DNA from: Begonia masoniana
Lineage: Eukaryota; Streptophyta; Magnoliopsida; Cucurbitales; Begoniaceae
Direction: 5' to 3'
Length of the DNA: 64,000 bases
Assembly (NCBI GenBank): GCA_022432975.1
Contig: CM039509.1
Location: 698,482-762,481, forward strand
Positions 51,370 to 64,000 of the stretch are shown here, in pieces. Positions within the stretch are counted from its first letter, which is position 1. Every line of letters begins with the position of its first letter. The position numbers and the translations under genes were made by a program. The notes under the pieces are model-generated. The model saw only the letters and a program-made list of their open reading frames with translations, was not told where the DNA came from and ran no database searches.

Positions 51370-52110
51370 GTACTTCAACAAACGCTATGTGAGGATTTTT
51401 GTTTCAAAATTGATGTTTAGATATAGTTTCATTGCAAAAATATCTCGTAACAAAATTATTATGCAATTTCATACTGTATGAACTCCGAACTCCAATTCGC
51501 TCAAACTCTTACTGTTAAGTTAAAATAAATCATTTCCTGATAAAATAATTTACCAAATGATTGTCGACATTCATAATTTCATCGACTTAACGGTTAAACC
51601 TTACAACTTTCAATATTTCTCTGTGCTGTTCAAAACCTCACTGTTAATCAGATCACAGTAAAAAAAATTTAGTTGTTCTCTGTACATGTTTTTAATTAAA
51701 CTTCATCGTAACATAATTAAATCTCATATTTCTTTGCACTAATAAATGCGTGACATGTAAACGTCAATTGATATATAAAGAGTCAACAAATTGCAATATT
51801 CATACCCCTCATTATATTTTGGGTAAAGAATTGTCCAAGTAATGCCTACAAATCAAGACATTTAACTAATTGCTAATTTTGGTCAAAAGGTTCATCAATC
51901 ACGTCAGACACGTTTCAAGAGATTATCTATCAACATTGTAGTGTCTTACGTGGCGTATTTGAGACACGTGTCACGAATACCACTAAATAACGATGTCTTC
52001 CCTCAGCGCGGTCGTTTCGTCTTTTCGTCTTCTCGAGTGACTGAAGATAAAATCAATTATAGAGAGAGAAAGTTAACGAGAGAAGGCAAGGTTCATCTGG
52101 ATGGCGCTGT

Positions 52111-52142
<32 letters not shown>
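52111..52142 (+). repeat. (GA)n run abutting the BRUTUS start codon
   Basis: An uninterrupted (GA)n run of about 30 bp ends directly at the ATG (52143). It must lie in the 5' leader and could bind GAGA-recognising BPC proteins; that function is inference. Confidence 0.9.
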
Positions 52143-52147
<5 letters not shown>

Positions 52148-55100
52148 GGCACCTTTTACGGGATTGCAACACAGAGACGGAGGTGGAGTTGCGGTGCTGT
52201 CGAGTTCGGTGAATAAGGTGGATGCGTCTGCGTCTCCTTCGTCGTCGAATGTTTGTTTGAGGAGCTCCGAGCCTAAGTCTCCTATTCTGATTTTTTTGTT
52301 CTTCCACAAAGCGATTCGTTATGAGCTTGATGCGCTTCATAGGTTTGCTATGGCCCTTGCCACCGGCCAGCGAACCGATATTCAGCCTCTTGTCAAGCGA
52401 TACCATTTTCTTAGATCAATTTATAAACATCACTCCAATGCTGAAGACGAGGTTCAATCTCCGATTCACTTTTCACTCATCTTTGTTCATTCACTTCCTT
52501 GTGCTTCTACTTTCGTTTTGGAATAAATTTTATTTTCTGAATTAACTCCTTCCTTCACGCTGCCGAGCTGCGTTGTTTTTGGCCAGTTTGATTGCTAAAG
52601 AAATCTGAACATTTTTGTACGTTCTTTTTAATTTTCAATATCTAACTGAGGCAAGGGCTCTTATATATATTATGCATTTGCTATTTTATACTCTATAATG
52701 ATCTAATTTACGAAGGTTTCAGTCTTAAATCTTTTCGTATATATATTATTTTTCATTTGACGAATCTAATCAAGAGGATTTTCATTGAAATCCTTTATAT
52801 GGGTTTCGTTGTGCATCAATTCCGATTATGAGCTAATGTTTCAAAATTATTTGAACTTTTTATCGCCTACGAATTCTTCTTTGGGGGTGCAAAATGACCG
52901 AAGCGGAAAAAATGGGAAGAAATAGAGGACTAAATTTGTAATCACATTTTAAGCAATTCACATTACTTATTCATTTATTTATTTTTGTATATGAAATTAA
53001 GTACTTATCGTGTGGACCTCATGAAAGCTCGTGGTACTTACAGATATAGTTGATTATATTGATTGTGTAATATAGTGTCTTGAGAAAAAAGAAAGCTATT
53101 ATACAGTGTCTCAAATCTTACTTTCTTACTGAAGTTGATAAATATAATGGAAGAAACTTATTGGTTTTATTGATTCTGACAAATATTCATTCAACTCTTG
53201 CATAATTCATACAATTTGGGGCCTTACGATCCCATCCGTTGATATTTGCCATATTCTCACGATTACCAATTGCTCTTTAGTTACTACTAGCATTGACGCT
53301 ACTCTGCATGTAAAAAGAAAAGAGTAAACTGCATATTTTATATCATCCAGACTTCTATGGTTCATTTGTCAGGAAAGTATAGTTGTAGTCTCTCTGGTTA
53401 GATTTTTAACATTGCATGTGACATTTGAAATGGTTCATTGTAAATCCATTACTGATCCTTGTAATCCCAAGTATTGACATATGCCAATTGTTGCTTACTG
53501 TAAAAGTGACATTTTAAGTATCACATTTTCGTTTTTCTTAGTCACAAGCTGTCTTGTAATATTCCTCCAATTTAATGCCCATTTCTTGATGAAAAACTCT
53601 TTGTTATGCTGGTCTTACTTACTGCTATAATCCTCACCTATGCCAAATTCACTTTCTGACTGGCAGGTAATTTTTCCAGCACTTGACATTCGTGTGAAGA
53701 ATGTAGCTCAAACATACTCTCTTGAGCACAAAGGAGAAAGCAATCTTTTTGATCATCTTTTTGAGCTACTCCATGCTAGCACACAAGATGCTGAATGCTT
53801 TCCAAGGGAGTTAGCATCTTGTACCGGAGCATTGAGGACATCAGTTAGCCAACATATGGCCAAGGAAGAAGAGCAGGTTATTTTTATTGAAGAACTTGTT
53901 CTTAATTCTGAAGACAATAATCTAGAATTTCATTATATCTAATAAACTTGAAAAGAATGAAAACAGAAGAACAGTTAAGTGGTTTGAGCAAAATCTCAAG
54001 AGCCTTTTTGCTTTCTGGTTGCTCAAAATCTCAAGCTAGTGTATTGCTTCACGGTATGGTTGATTTATATAACATTTTTGTTAAAAAAAGATATCACTTG
54101 TCTTGTTTGAAATTTGTGTTGCATGCTTGTGAAGTGCCAAAATTCATATAAACATGACTGCCTGACCAGAGTTTCTCGTTCACCCGAGCAAACTTATTAG
54201 ATATTATCAATAGTGATCTTTCTTTGTAAGGCTGATATTCTTTAACCAGCTAATTCGTTTATTTTCAAAGATGGTTTTTATTTTTTCTTATGCCGAAAAA
54301 ACAAGTAGCTCCATTGTCTTTTATTATTGCAGGTCTTTCCCTTGCTCATGGAGAAGTTCTCTCTTGATGAGCAAGCATCTCTGGTCTGGCAATTCTTGTG
54401 CAGTATTCCTGTGTATATGATGGCTGAATTTCTTCCTTGGCTATCATCATCTATTTCACCAGATGAATGCCAGGATCTACGGAAGTGTTTGAGCAAAATA
54501 GTTCCCAAGGAAAAGCTTCTTCAACAGGTGTAATCTCTGTCTTATCTAGAGCATCCAATCATATTTTGTGTTTTGAATTTATAAAGTTGATCATGACTAT
54601 TGTTTATATAAGGTCATATTTACATGGATGGAAGGGACAACTGGCGCAAGCATCGTTGAAAATTGTGTCGATGATTCTTTGGGTCAATGTTGTTCTGATG
54701 CTAGCATTTGCGAATCATCCCAGAAAAAAGAGATAGTTAAAAAAGCTTGTGACGTGATGAGTGCTGGAAAAAGGAAACATTTAGAGTTTAGTGCTGATAT
54801 AACCAATGTCATGGAGGCACATCCAATTAATGACATATTACTTTGGCATAACGCTATTAAAAAGGAGTTAAATGAGATAGCTGAAGAGGCTAGAAACATA
54901 CAACTGTCTGGAAACTTTGATAATCTTTCAGCCTTTAATGAGAGACTACATTTCATTGCTGAAGTTTGCATCTTTCATAGGTAATCCCTTTTCATTCTTC
55001 TGTTAGGCTAAAATTTGGTGTATTAAAATTAATTTCATTATAGAAATTATTCATTTGGTCTATGCTAACTATTTGCATCAAGAGAAATTTTATCAAGATT

Positions 55101-58100
55101 TTCTCATCTATTTTTTTTTATGTCGGTAATGAAGTTAAATTGTAATATACCACAAATGTGAATTGTACACGAGCCTTAATGAAAGGCTAAATGACAAACT
55201 CGCAAAGCTGAAAAGGTTGATGTAACCAGGCTACAAGGAAACTTTGAGAGCATACTTGTCTAGTATAATCTTCCTACTTTCCATGCAAGTTACTATCTTC
55301 ATGTTACTTGATATATAGGTTTCTGATCTGCAAATAACATTCCCACCACATGTCTTGATTTTCAACCTGAAACCTTGTATAAACAAAGAAGATAGAAGTT
55401 TAGAAAAACAGAAACTAGAAAGAAGGGAAAGGGCGATCTTAAAGCTAAGAAGATAGCCAAGTCAACCAAAGAGATAAGAAAAGGGAACTTTGATTAATTA
55501 ATGTCAATGAAGAATATCAGGATAGTTGATATTCTGGTGCCAATGTGGGTGTAGAAATTTTGAGCTGCTGCATAATTGATGAAATTAAGTTGGCTTTCAA
55601 TGCATTATTGTGATTTTACAATGCTCTTTTTTAATGCTCTGTGAGTTATATCATCTGAGAAGACATTATATTATTGAATATATCATCTTTATTTGGCTCA
55701 TTTTTCATTTTCTAATTGCAGCATTGCTGAAGACAAGGTTATCTTTCCCGCAGTAGATGGAGAGTTATCCTTTCTCCAGGAACATGCTGAAGAAGAAAGT
55801 CAATTTAACGAGTTCAGGTGCTTGATTGAAAGTATCCAAAGTGATGGAGAAATATCTAGTTCGTCAGCTGAATTTTATGCGAAGTTGTGCTCACATGCTG
55901 ATCAAATTATGGATACAATTCAGAGACATTTTAATAATGAGGAACTTCAGGTGAGCTTTCCTTTTATAGTAGTAATCATTTCTTCGTATATTGTAGGTGG
56001 CTAGTGTTACCCACCCAAAACATGAAAGTGTACTTATAAAAAATGATTATGCCCGAAAAAGATATTAAAAATTGATAAAGATGGCTTTTATAAACCTTTT
56101 TGTTGTTGTGTAATTATAATTTGCGCACCATCATTTGTGTTTGAAAGTTCTGCTAATAACATATAGGTTCTTCCACTTGCTCGAAAGCACTTTAGCCTCA
56201 AAAGACAGCGTGAAATCCTATATCATAGCTTGTGCATGATGCCCTTGAAGTTAATTGAGCGAGTCTTGCCATGGCTAGTGGGGTCGTCGTCTGAAGATGA
56301 AGCTGAAAATTTCCTGAAAAACATCCAATTGGCAGGTTCTTAAAAAATATGATTATATGGATTTAAAATTTGTGATATACCTATTACCATATGTTTTTCA
56401 TTGTTGATGATCTTTTTTTAATTTCAGCTCCAACATCAGATACTGCTTTAGTGACACTCTTTTCTGGTTGGGCTTGCAAGGCTCGTAATCGAGGTTTATG
56501 CTTGTCTTCAAGAGTGACTGGCAGCTGTCCAGTAAAGAGGTTCTTTGAAATTGAAGAAACTTTTGTCCCATCATTCTGTTCTTGTGCCTCTGTGGTGTCT
56601 GCAAGAGAGACTGCATCATCAACTAACAGTGAAAGACCAGCAAAACGAAATGTCTCAGTTTCGTGCAAAAGTTGTGTTTCCTCTAGCTGCTCAGAGACGG
56701 CTAATTTGCAGCAGTCTTGCTGTAATGATGAGACTTGTTGTGTCCCGGGCTTAGGAGTCGATAGCAATAATCTGGGGTTGAGTTCTCTTTTTACAACAAA
56801 GTCTTTGTGTTCTTTATCTCCCATCTCTGGTGCCCCTTCTCTCAATTCGAGCCTTTTCTCATGGGAAACAGATATTAGCTTTTCTGATATCGGGCCTTCA
56901 GGACGACCTATTGATACTATTTTTAAGTTTCATAAAGCTATAAGAAAAGACTTGGAGTATTTAGATGTGGAATCTGGAAAGCTTAATCAATGTGATGAGA
57001 CATCCCTAAGGCAATTTATTGGTAGATTTCGCCTGCTATGGGGATTGTATCGAGCTCATAGTAATGCTGAAGATGATATAGTGTTTCCTGCTCTAGAGTC
57101 TAAAGAGGCATTGCATAATGTCAGTCACTCTTACACGCTGGACCATAAACAGGAGGAAAGGTTATTTGAAGACATTTCAAGTGTTCTTTTGGACCTTTCT
57201 CATCTCCATGTAAACAGCCCGTTGGACGTTGATTCGCCCACAAATAGCTATAACTCTATGGGAAAAAAGTATGTTGAGCTAGCTACGAAGCTTCAAGGAA
57301 TGTGCAAATCTATTAGAGTGACTTTAGATCAGCATATCTTCAGGGAAGAACTTGAACTATGGCCATTGTTCGGAAAACATTTCTCTGTGGAGGAGCAAGA
57401 TAAAATAGTTGGACGCATCATTGGAACAACAGGTGCAGAAGTTCTCCAATCAATGTTGCCATGGGTAACTTCAGCATTGACGCAGGATGAACAGAATATA
57501 ATGATGGATACATGGAAGCAAGCCACAAAGAACACAATGTTCAATGAGTGGCTCAATGAATGTTGGAAAGGATCTGAGGCATCGACCATACGTACGGGAA
57601 CATTGGAATCTGATACTACTCAAAAAGGTTTGCTTGTGTATACATAACATCTAACTTCCATATACACAATATGTTTATTCATACATACAATGTTTTGTAT
57701 CGCACAATAAATTATTTTCAAAAGTTTTCTGTCTTAAATGTTTTTCCTTTTTTTCTATTATAGGTGTTGAGATTCGAGAAGGCGTGAATCAGTGCGATCA
57801 GTTGTTTAAGCCTGGTTGGAAGGATATTTTCCGAATGAATCAAAATGAGATTGAATCAGAGATAAGAAAAGTCTACCAGGATTTGACTCTTGATCCAAGA
57901 AGAAAGGCATATCTGGTTCAGAATCTTATGACCAGGTGAGTTTAAAAAGCTTCAAAACATAATAATCTGCTTTCAGATATTTAAGGTTAGTGTCTTCTTC
58001 ATAATTCAAATATCTCGATTAATTTCTCCAAAACATTTTGCTGTTTTCTATCGTAGTCGCTGGATTGCCGCCCAACAGAAATTACCAGAAGTCACAGCGG

Positions 58101-60652
58101 GAAGTTCTAATAGTGAAGATGTATTGGAACGTTCACCATCCTATAGTGACCCAGAAAAAAGTAAATTTGGGTGTGAACATTACAAAAGAAACTGCAAACT
58201 CCTTGCTGCTTGCTGTGGCAAGTTGTTTACTTGTCGGTTTTGCCACGATAATGTTAGCGACCATTCTATGGATAGGTAAATTTTAAATTGACACCAATAC
58301 TCATGACAGGAGCCGTATCCTCATTTCTATTATATCATTGCAGGAAAGCAACCTCTGAGATGATGTGCATGCGCTGTATGACAATTCAGGCAGTTGCGCC
58401 TACATGTTCAACTCCTTCATGCAATGGATTCTCAATGGCAAAGTACTATTGCAGTATATGCAAATTTTTTGACGATGAAAGGTCCGAAAGTTCTTATATA
58501 TTTTCTTTCCATTCTAATATGTTTTTTATTTTTTTGGTCAACAATTTTCCAGTCAATATGATTAATTTTTGTCCATTTCCACACAAGTTTTTTAGGTGTT
58601 ATTTTTCTAAAAAGGATTTGATTAGTAAGGAATTATTTTCTTTACAGCATTTTTGTTCTTGGCTAAATACAATTTTTTCTTGGAAGAAAAAGTTGGATTC
58701 ATGGTTGAGAATGTACTAAAAAATTATTTTCTCTCTCAGTCTCATCTTTTGTTTCCATATTATTTTTAATTTGTTTCTTTTTATCTAAAAATAATTAACT
58801 TTTTTTTTTTTGCGTTATCTTCACGGCTGTGTTTCAGAACTGTATATCATTGCCCATTTTGCAACTTGTGTCGTCTGGGGAAAGGTCTTGGACTTGACTT
58901 TTTTCACTGTATGACGTGCAATTGTTGTCTGGGGATAAAGGTAGTGAATCACAAGTGCCTTGAAAAAAGTTTGGAAACAAACTGTCCCATCTGCTGTGAT
59001 TTCCTGTTCACATCCAGTGCAACAGTCAGAGCTCTACCCTGTGGTCATTACATGCATTCAGCTTGCTTTCAGGTTTCCATTCTCTAATATTTGCAGTGAT
59101 TACAATTTTTAAGGGAAGTATAAGAGAAATGGTTTTAATCTCCCCTTATTTTCCTCAGGCATATACTTGTAGCCATTACACGTGTCCTATTTGCAGCAAA
59201 TCATTAGGAGACATGGCGGTAAGATGCTTTGTGCTCTCTGTTCATTTGCTTATGTTGGATTGTTGATTGTGTATTAGTTTCGCTGATTCAATTTTCAAAA
59301 ACATTATTGTGTTGCCTTTATTGTCAAAAGTTAAATGGGTCAGTTGACTCAGAATTTATAACTTGCTAGACTTACATCTATTTCAACCGTTTATTTTGTT
59401 GGTAGTGGTATGCTAACTATTACAAAATGAGCAAAAGGTGAAAAATGCCGTAATTTTAAATGGAGAAGAGGTAGTAAAACTTTGTGTGTTTTACTGTACC
59501 AGGTTTGAAAGCGTTTCTCAGTTGATGTCTCGTCTCCTTCACCCCTTTGTGCCCCGTGTGGCTCTCTGTACATGGACATATTTTTTTAGATTATTTTAAA
59601 ATAAGCATTTTAATTTTCTTTTTCCCGATAGATAAAGATTTGATCCAATGGGCTTTTCTGCTTTTAATGAATAAGGATCACAACAAGTTTTTCAGCGTCA
59701 GATTGTAACATAGTTTTTATTTTCTTTGATTGATACTGTTCTTTAATCTGTGGTTGCGCCTATGCAGGGTGTCTTATTTGTAAATATTTTTTGTAATTCT
59801 CTTTTTGTGCTTAGAAATCTTGTGGAAGACTTGAGAGCCAAATATTACCTGAGAAAAAGAAAATTAATACTTCCATTGTCCTGCTTGTGTTTTGGATGAT
59901 ACCTGTGGAAAAACTTCTGTACGACAACCTTTAAATCTGGTGGGAAGAGAGTACTTCATCGCTCCTTACTATGACCCAAATTATTTTCCAGCACAGAGGC
60001 ATTAAAAAATTAAACTTTCAAGATTTTGTCAGTGTTTGCCTCCCTAGGGTGAAGATACAATTTTTCGGTTGTGTAAGTAAGTTCATCGGGTTTTTGCTAA
60101 CATAATTTCCCTGATTGGTAGGGCTTGTTCGTTGAAGATGATCAAAGATGTTATTTAGTTATAATTGTAAAATAGTTTTTTTTTTCCCCTCAATTTTTTT
60201 TGCAGGTTTATTTTGGCATGCTTGACGCACTGTTGGCTGCTGAAGAGCTTCCAGACGAGTACAGGGGTCGTTGTCAGGTGCGTTATCGAGGATAATAGGT
60301 CCCATCTTCTTCTTCTTCATTGGTGACATTTTTAAAGTAAGATGAGAAAATTTGTATTAAAGTAAGGAAGTTCTTCCAGTAGAAATTTCCCCTCAGCTTT
60401 TGATGATTTTTTTTTCTGTTTTTCACAAGTATGTTGATAATGCATCTTTTCGTGTATTAATATTTTTTTCGGACTTAAAAAAGCGGCCTTACTTGTTGGA
60501 TCGAGCAGGATATATTATGCAATGACTGTGATAGGAAGGGGACGTCAAGATTTCACTGGCTATATCACAAGTGTGGATCTTGTGGTTCATACAACACCCG
60601 AGTCATCAAGAGCGAGACTGCAAATGCAGATTGCTCGGAATCAAATCGATGA
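52143..60652 (+). CDS. BTS: BRUTUS: hemerythrin/RING E3 ubiquitin ligase of iron homeostasis
   Basis: Fourteen exons, all GT-AG: 52143-52451, 53667-53876, 54333-54527, 54613-54980, 55722-55950, 56167-56335, 56428-57627, 57764-57935, 58057-58275, 58344-58481, 58838-59072, 59159-59218, 60206-60277, 60509-60652; 1239 residues, near the Arabidopsis BTS length. Three hemerythrin domains: Hr1 (about 45-190; [31 protein letters not shown]), Hr2 (about 295-440; [22 protein letters not shown]) and Hr3 (about 655-815; [40 protein letters not shown]). Then come a CHY zinc finger ([19 protein letters not shown], about 988), CTCHY motifs, a RING finger (CPICCDFLF...CPICSKS, about 1118-1160) and a terminal zinc ribbon ([15 protein letters not shown]). 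The hemerythrin domains bind iron; BTS marks iron-deficiency bHLH factors for degradation in the nucleus. Three Hr domains point to BTS rather than BTSL. Confidence 0.96.
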
Positions 60653-62770
60653 AAGGTTTTACTAATCTCTTTTCCACTGGCTAGTTTGTAAATTCTTGTA
60701 TAGACACAAGCAATTTTTGCCAAATCAAATACCCATTTTCAATTTGATTTTGGTTTTCAAGGTTGATGATAGAGCTACTAAGAGCAACGAAATGTAATCG
60801 TTTGTAGTCTTTTGTCTCCCTCCATACACTGCTGTAATATTCGGGTCTGTTGTGTAGTGTTTCTTTGTTTCTTTTTCCATTTCTCTGTGTGAATGCCATT
60901 CTACTTCCCTCTTCACCATGGACCCAACTCATTGAATATTGGAATGATGCCTATATTGTCACCTTCTTTAACTCTGTTCTGTGACTGTGTCAATCGTTTA
61001 CTTATTTATAATTTATTACAAATTAGTATATATTTTAACAATGATCTTAATATTGTCAAATAAATTACGTAAAATTGTTGGTTTTTATAGTGTTGAATAG
61101 ACGTATTGTGTTATGTGGTGTGCCATTGAGGTTTATTATTTGAGTGATACTATGTTTATCATTTGATTTTACATTTTAAGTTTTACCTCCTGACGTTGAT
61201 AATTAATTACTGCAATTAATGTCTTGTTAATTTGTAAAGACTTGGCTAGTGCCTTAATAACAATAGAGGGCTTGTCTGAATTTTTTCAACTAGTGCCGTG
61301 GCGCTAGTTATAAGTGGCCGTTGGGGACGAACTCTCTTGCATCTACTTTCTTGTAGGTAAATTTTTTTTTCTTTCCGTAGTTTTTTTTTGCAATAATTTT
61401 TAATTGACTTATTGTTCTCGTAATTCAATTTTCATAAGAAAGATTATTTAACATTGCATCTTATAGCTTAGTTTGGAGAATTAGATGTAGTCTCATTATT
61501 TGTAAAGTAGAAGCTACGCTTGAAGTTGTCCCATGATCTTTTTTGTTCATATCTAGTGATTTTCGGCTCATTTCTAGACTTCTTTATTTTATTTCCATAA
61601 CATAGGTGACCCTATCCTTTGATATACTAACTAAATAATGCAATTCGAGCTTAGAAGAAGGTAAACCATAACATGACAAGAGTCACCTATTCGAATAACC
61701 GATGATAATGAAGCTTTCGACTTCACATTATCGAGGGAAACATCACACTTGCTGAATTAGAACTCATAAATTAAGAAAAAAAGATAGAAAATAGACAAGA
61801 TAATGTGGAGCTGTTGATGATTAAATGGGATTAGATTATGAGGAGGAGAAGCTTGGAGAATGGTGTAGTTATGGGGGACAACATTGATTCAAAGAGGGGC
61901 CAAGTGATACTAAAGGGTAAGAAGGAACAGTGAAGCGAGGGGATGGGCATGGATGTCGGCCAACCTCATTTCTCGCATGCTCAAAATTTTGAACCAAAAG
62001 CTATGAAAACAATAGGGCTGATCACATCTCATCCTTTGTCTTATACTCTCTTTGTTAGCCTCTTCTTTTAATCGAGGCAGAATCCCGAGATGGGAAGGTA
62101 AAGACGATGCAAGAATGGATGCTTGTTTTTTTGTTTAAAAGTAAATTCTAATTTCAAAATTTAATCGAGAAAGCTCGCGACTCAAGATAACAAAGTTGCC
62201 TCCCCATTGTATACTTAACGAGAAAAAAGGTCAGTAGTTCGCGCATCGACATAAGAATTGTAGAGTCACAAGGCCAACCGCTTTTCCCTTTTCACATAAT
62301 TTCGTTGTCCTAAATAAGTCCCAAACTTCATTTCGTTCCACTTTTCACCCAAAACGCTCTCTAAATACTCTCCAATTCAATGTTTCTTAATTTCAACTTT
62401 CTTCTACGTTGACACCAAATGAATAAAAGATGTGATTAATATGAAGCTTGATATAGATAACATACTTTTGTCGTAAATAGATGTTGATTTACTCGACACA
62501 CACGACTACCGTAAAAGGATTGGAATATTCTAGGTGGTTCACTATTAAGTGATTTTATTGAATTTACCAATCAATTGTGTTAGAAAATCGAACAATAACA
62601 AAAAAAAAAACAAATACGATGTGAGACACTAGATTTATGTAGAAAAATCATTTTGAGAAAAAACGACGGGACATAGGAACCAATTTACTATGAAGATCGA
62701 AATACAATTGTGAGTTTTACGATTCTAACTTATATGAATTTATAGAGAAAATAAAACTCCAATGAGATTC
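60653..62770. other. Intergenic between BRUTUS and a Gypsy element
   Basis: Contains the BRUTUS 3' flank. No gene is supported. The 62570-62760 stretch (GAAAATCGAACAATAAC, then TAGATTTATGTAGAAA) resembles text near 22595 and LTR-element debris, without clear ends. Confidence 0.5.
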
Positions 62771-63079
62771 TGATGTGCCGCTCAAGATTAAGAGATTATT
62801 ATTATTATTATTATTATTATTATTTAAAAAAAAGGGGTAATTTAGTAATTTAATAAGTTATTGGTTTTTTTTAATTCTATTAGATTAGTTTCCTAATTGG
62901 AGTATAAGTTAGTTTCTTAATTGGAGTAGAAGTCTGTTTAGGGTCTATTTAAATACTTTTGTAATCTCCTTTGGGGGATAGAGAAGAATTAATCAAGTTT
63001 TTAGTTTATTTTTATTTGCTTAGCATTAGTCGGGAGAGAGTTGCGCTCTAAAATTCGCAGCAAAAACAGGGTCCTATCA
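62771..63079 (+). mobile_element. 5' LTR of a Ty3/Gypsy element
   Basis: Proposed limits TGATGTGCCGC (62771) to ...GGTCCTATCA (63079), giving TGAT/ATCA ends and about 309 bp. A TATA-like CTATTTAAATAC is near 62947. An (ATT)n microsatellite (62789-62824) lies inside. The right edge is fixed by the primer-binding site that follows; the left edge is less certain, as no 3' LTR or target duplication is in the window. Confidence 0.65.
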
Positions 63080-63082
63080 ATT

Positions 63083-63095
63083 TGGTATCAGAGCC
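63083..63095 (+). promoter_or_regulatory. Primer-binding site (initiator Met-tRNA)
   Basis: TGGTATCAGAGCC matches the 3' end complement of plant initiator Met-tRNA and starts three bases after the LTR, where minus-strand DNA synthesis would be primed. Confidence 0.85.
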
Positions 63096-63113
63096 GTTCG
63101 ATCTTTGGAGTCC

Positions 63114-64000
63114 ATGGCTCAAGGGAAGAAAATTGAAGCTCTGGAAGAGCAGTTCGAAAAGCTGAGCACCGAAGTTTCAACAATAAAGGAAACCCTCACG
63201 GGTCTGGAGAGCCGAATGGATGGAAAACTAGCTTCTATGGAACAACTTCTGATTTCGCTCGCTGAGAAGCAAAACAGCCCATCGGTGAAGGCACCAATAC
63301 CACACCCATCGGCGATAACCACTGCCACATCAGACGCAACAGCAACAATGGGAATAGCAGCGACGGGAGTGCAGCAGGGGACTCAAGGAATATGTTCACA
63401 AGTGTTGGGACCGCAGGGATCGATCCCAACAAATTCAGACTTGCTGTGGCGACCTATGTGGACAGAGTCGAACGGAATCAACCCAACAGGGGAGGCGACT
63501 CGTGCAGGAGGAAACCTGGGTGGCCCGATGCCCTGGAGCGCCGTCCCACCAGCTTGGCCTGGAGCTGGACAGCAGGGACAGAACCTTGTCCCGCCTTGGT
63601 CGGGAAGCGTAGGGTGGAGACAAACCCAGCCGATAGCGTCGCCAGGACAACACCAAGGTTTTGGAAATTCTGGTTCGATGGTAGGGAATGGAGAATTGCC
63701 AGTGAATGAGACAACATCACAACCCACATTCAATTTTACTGGGCCTAGGCCATACGGGACCAACGTGAGTGGTGAACAGGGGAATTATTGGCCTGAGATG
63801 ATGGACAGGGATCCTGGTCGATTTTTTCCGATGATGGGTGGTGGCAGGGCTGCGGCCGGGATAGATAGTCGCATTCGTAAATTAAAGATGCCCATCTTTG
63901 AGGGCAATGATGCACATGACTGGGTATACCGGGCGGAGCGCTACTTCACGGTCACCGGATTAAACGAAGCAGAACAACTCATAGCAGCCGGAATTTGTTT
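63114..64000 (+). CDS. Ty3/Gypsy gag, N-terminal part, open to the window edge
   Basis: The ATG at 63114 follows the primer-binding site by 18 bases and the frame stays open for 295 codons to the end of the window. It starts MAQGKKIEALEEQFEKLSTE, a coiled-coil-like stretch (about 5-65), followed by a Gly/Pro/Gln-rich linker (about 85-250). The retrotransposon gag core begins RIRKLKMPIFEGNDAHDWV, then YRAERYFTV, typical of plant Gypsy gag. Gag forms the particle that packages element RNA. The unbroken frame suggests a fairly young copy, but pol and the 3' LTR lie outside. Confidence 0.88.
   Translation, partial: MAQGKKIEALEEQFEKLSTEVSTIKETLTGLESRMDGKLASMEQLLISLAEKQNSPSVKAPIPHPSAITTATSDATATMGIAATGVQQGTQGICSQVLGPQGSIPTNSDLLWRPMWTESNGINPTGEATRAGGNLGGPMPWSAVPPAWPGAGQQGQNLVPPWSGSVGWRQTQPIASPGQHQGFGNSGSMVGNGELPVNETTSQPTFNFTGPRPYGTNVSGEQGNYWPEMMDRDPGRFFPMMGGGRAAAGIDSRIRKLKMPIFEGNDAHDWVYRAERYFTVTGLNEAEQLIAAGIC

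Larger units (their letters stand above)
45673..52142. other. Gene-poor region with hairpin elements
   Basis: No gene is supported in this 6.5-kb stretch. It includes a short (GA)n run (47213-47228), a GC-rich pocket at about 48865-48925 with a GTGACGGCCCGGGCTCGTCAC near-palindrome, the large fold-back (49159-49997) and the 213-bp hairpin (51157-51369). The right end leads into the BRUTUS promoter. Confidence 0.5.

Overview
The window is nuclear DNA of a eudicot plant. It has intron-bearing genes with GT-AG splice sites, plant-only families (DYW-type PPR, WOX homeobox, CAR C2 protein, LRK10L receptor kinase, BRUTUS), plant TRIM, Copia and Gypsy elements, and AT-rich intergenic DNA with many GA/CT microsatellites. 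A rosid, perhaps a cucurbit, is my guess; the sequence does not settle it. From memory of the Arabidopsis gene numbers, four of the genes (CAR4 AT3G17980, WOX1 AT3G18010, a PPR gene AT3G18020, BRUTUS AT3G18290) come from one stretch of Arabidopsis chromosome 3, so the window looks like conserved microsynteny expanded by transposons.

Layout. 1-3983: the 3' end of a Copia element, split by a 2450-bp TG...CA insertion with a 5-bp target duplication (a probable solo LTR). 5445-8411 (-): a complete two-exon DYW-class PPR editing factor. 8412-11213: intergenic DNA with fold-back and MITE-like repeats. 11214-11744 (-): an intronless calmodulin-like protein. 12816-13202: a Cassandra-type (5S rRNA-bearing) solo LTR. 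13722-14053: a complete 332-bp TRIM. 14432-16590 (+): a P-type PPR gene broken by five frameshifts. 16.6-23.9 kb: gene-poor, with a pure 1000-bp (TC)500 tract. 23896-25936 (+): WOX1. 27294-28578 (-): a CAR C2-domain protein with a GC-AG intron. 29923-35572 (+): an HROB/MCM8IP-like OB-fold recombination protein whose fourth intron holds a Copia remnant, a complete Cassandra element and a ~600-bp tandem duplication of both. 36038-40967 (-): a membrane-associated prostaglandin E synthase 2-like protein with tandem repeats in intron 1. 43185-45561 (+): an LRK10L-type receptor kinase. 45.6-52.1 kb: gene-poor, with an ~840-bp fold-back element and a 213-bp near-perfect hairpin. 52143-60652 (+): BRUTUS, a hemerythrin/RING E3 ligase of iron homeostasis, 14 exons. 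62771-64000 (+): the 5' LTR, primer-binding site and gag start of a Ty3/Gypsy element running off the window.

The genes form no operon-like pathway. They cover organelle RNA editing, calcium signalling, leaf-blade development, ABA-linked membrane targeting, DNA repair, redox chemistry, defence-type signalling and iron sensing. The liveliest part of the window is the mobile-element layer: several miniature LTR families, two with exact target duplications, nested and rearranged insertions, and two hairpin-forming elements. No clearly undescribed system was identified; the best leads are the compound Cassandra array, the two fold-back elements, the all-same-direction frameshifts in the PPR gene and the exactly 1000-bp microsatellite.
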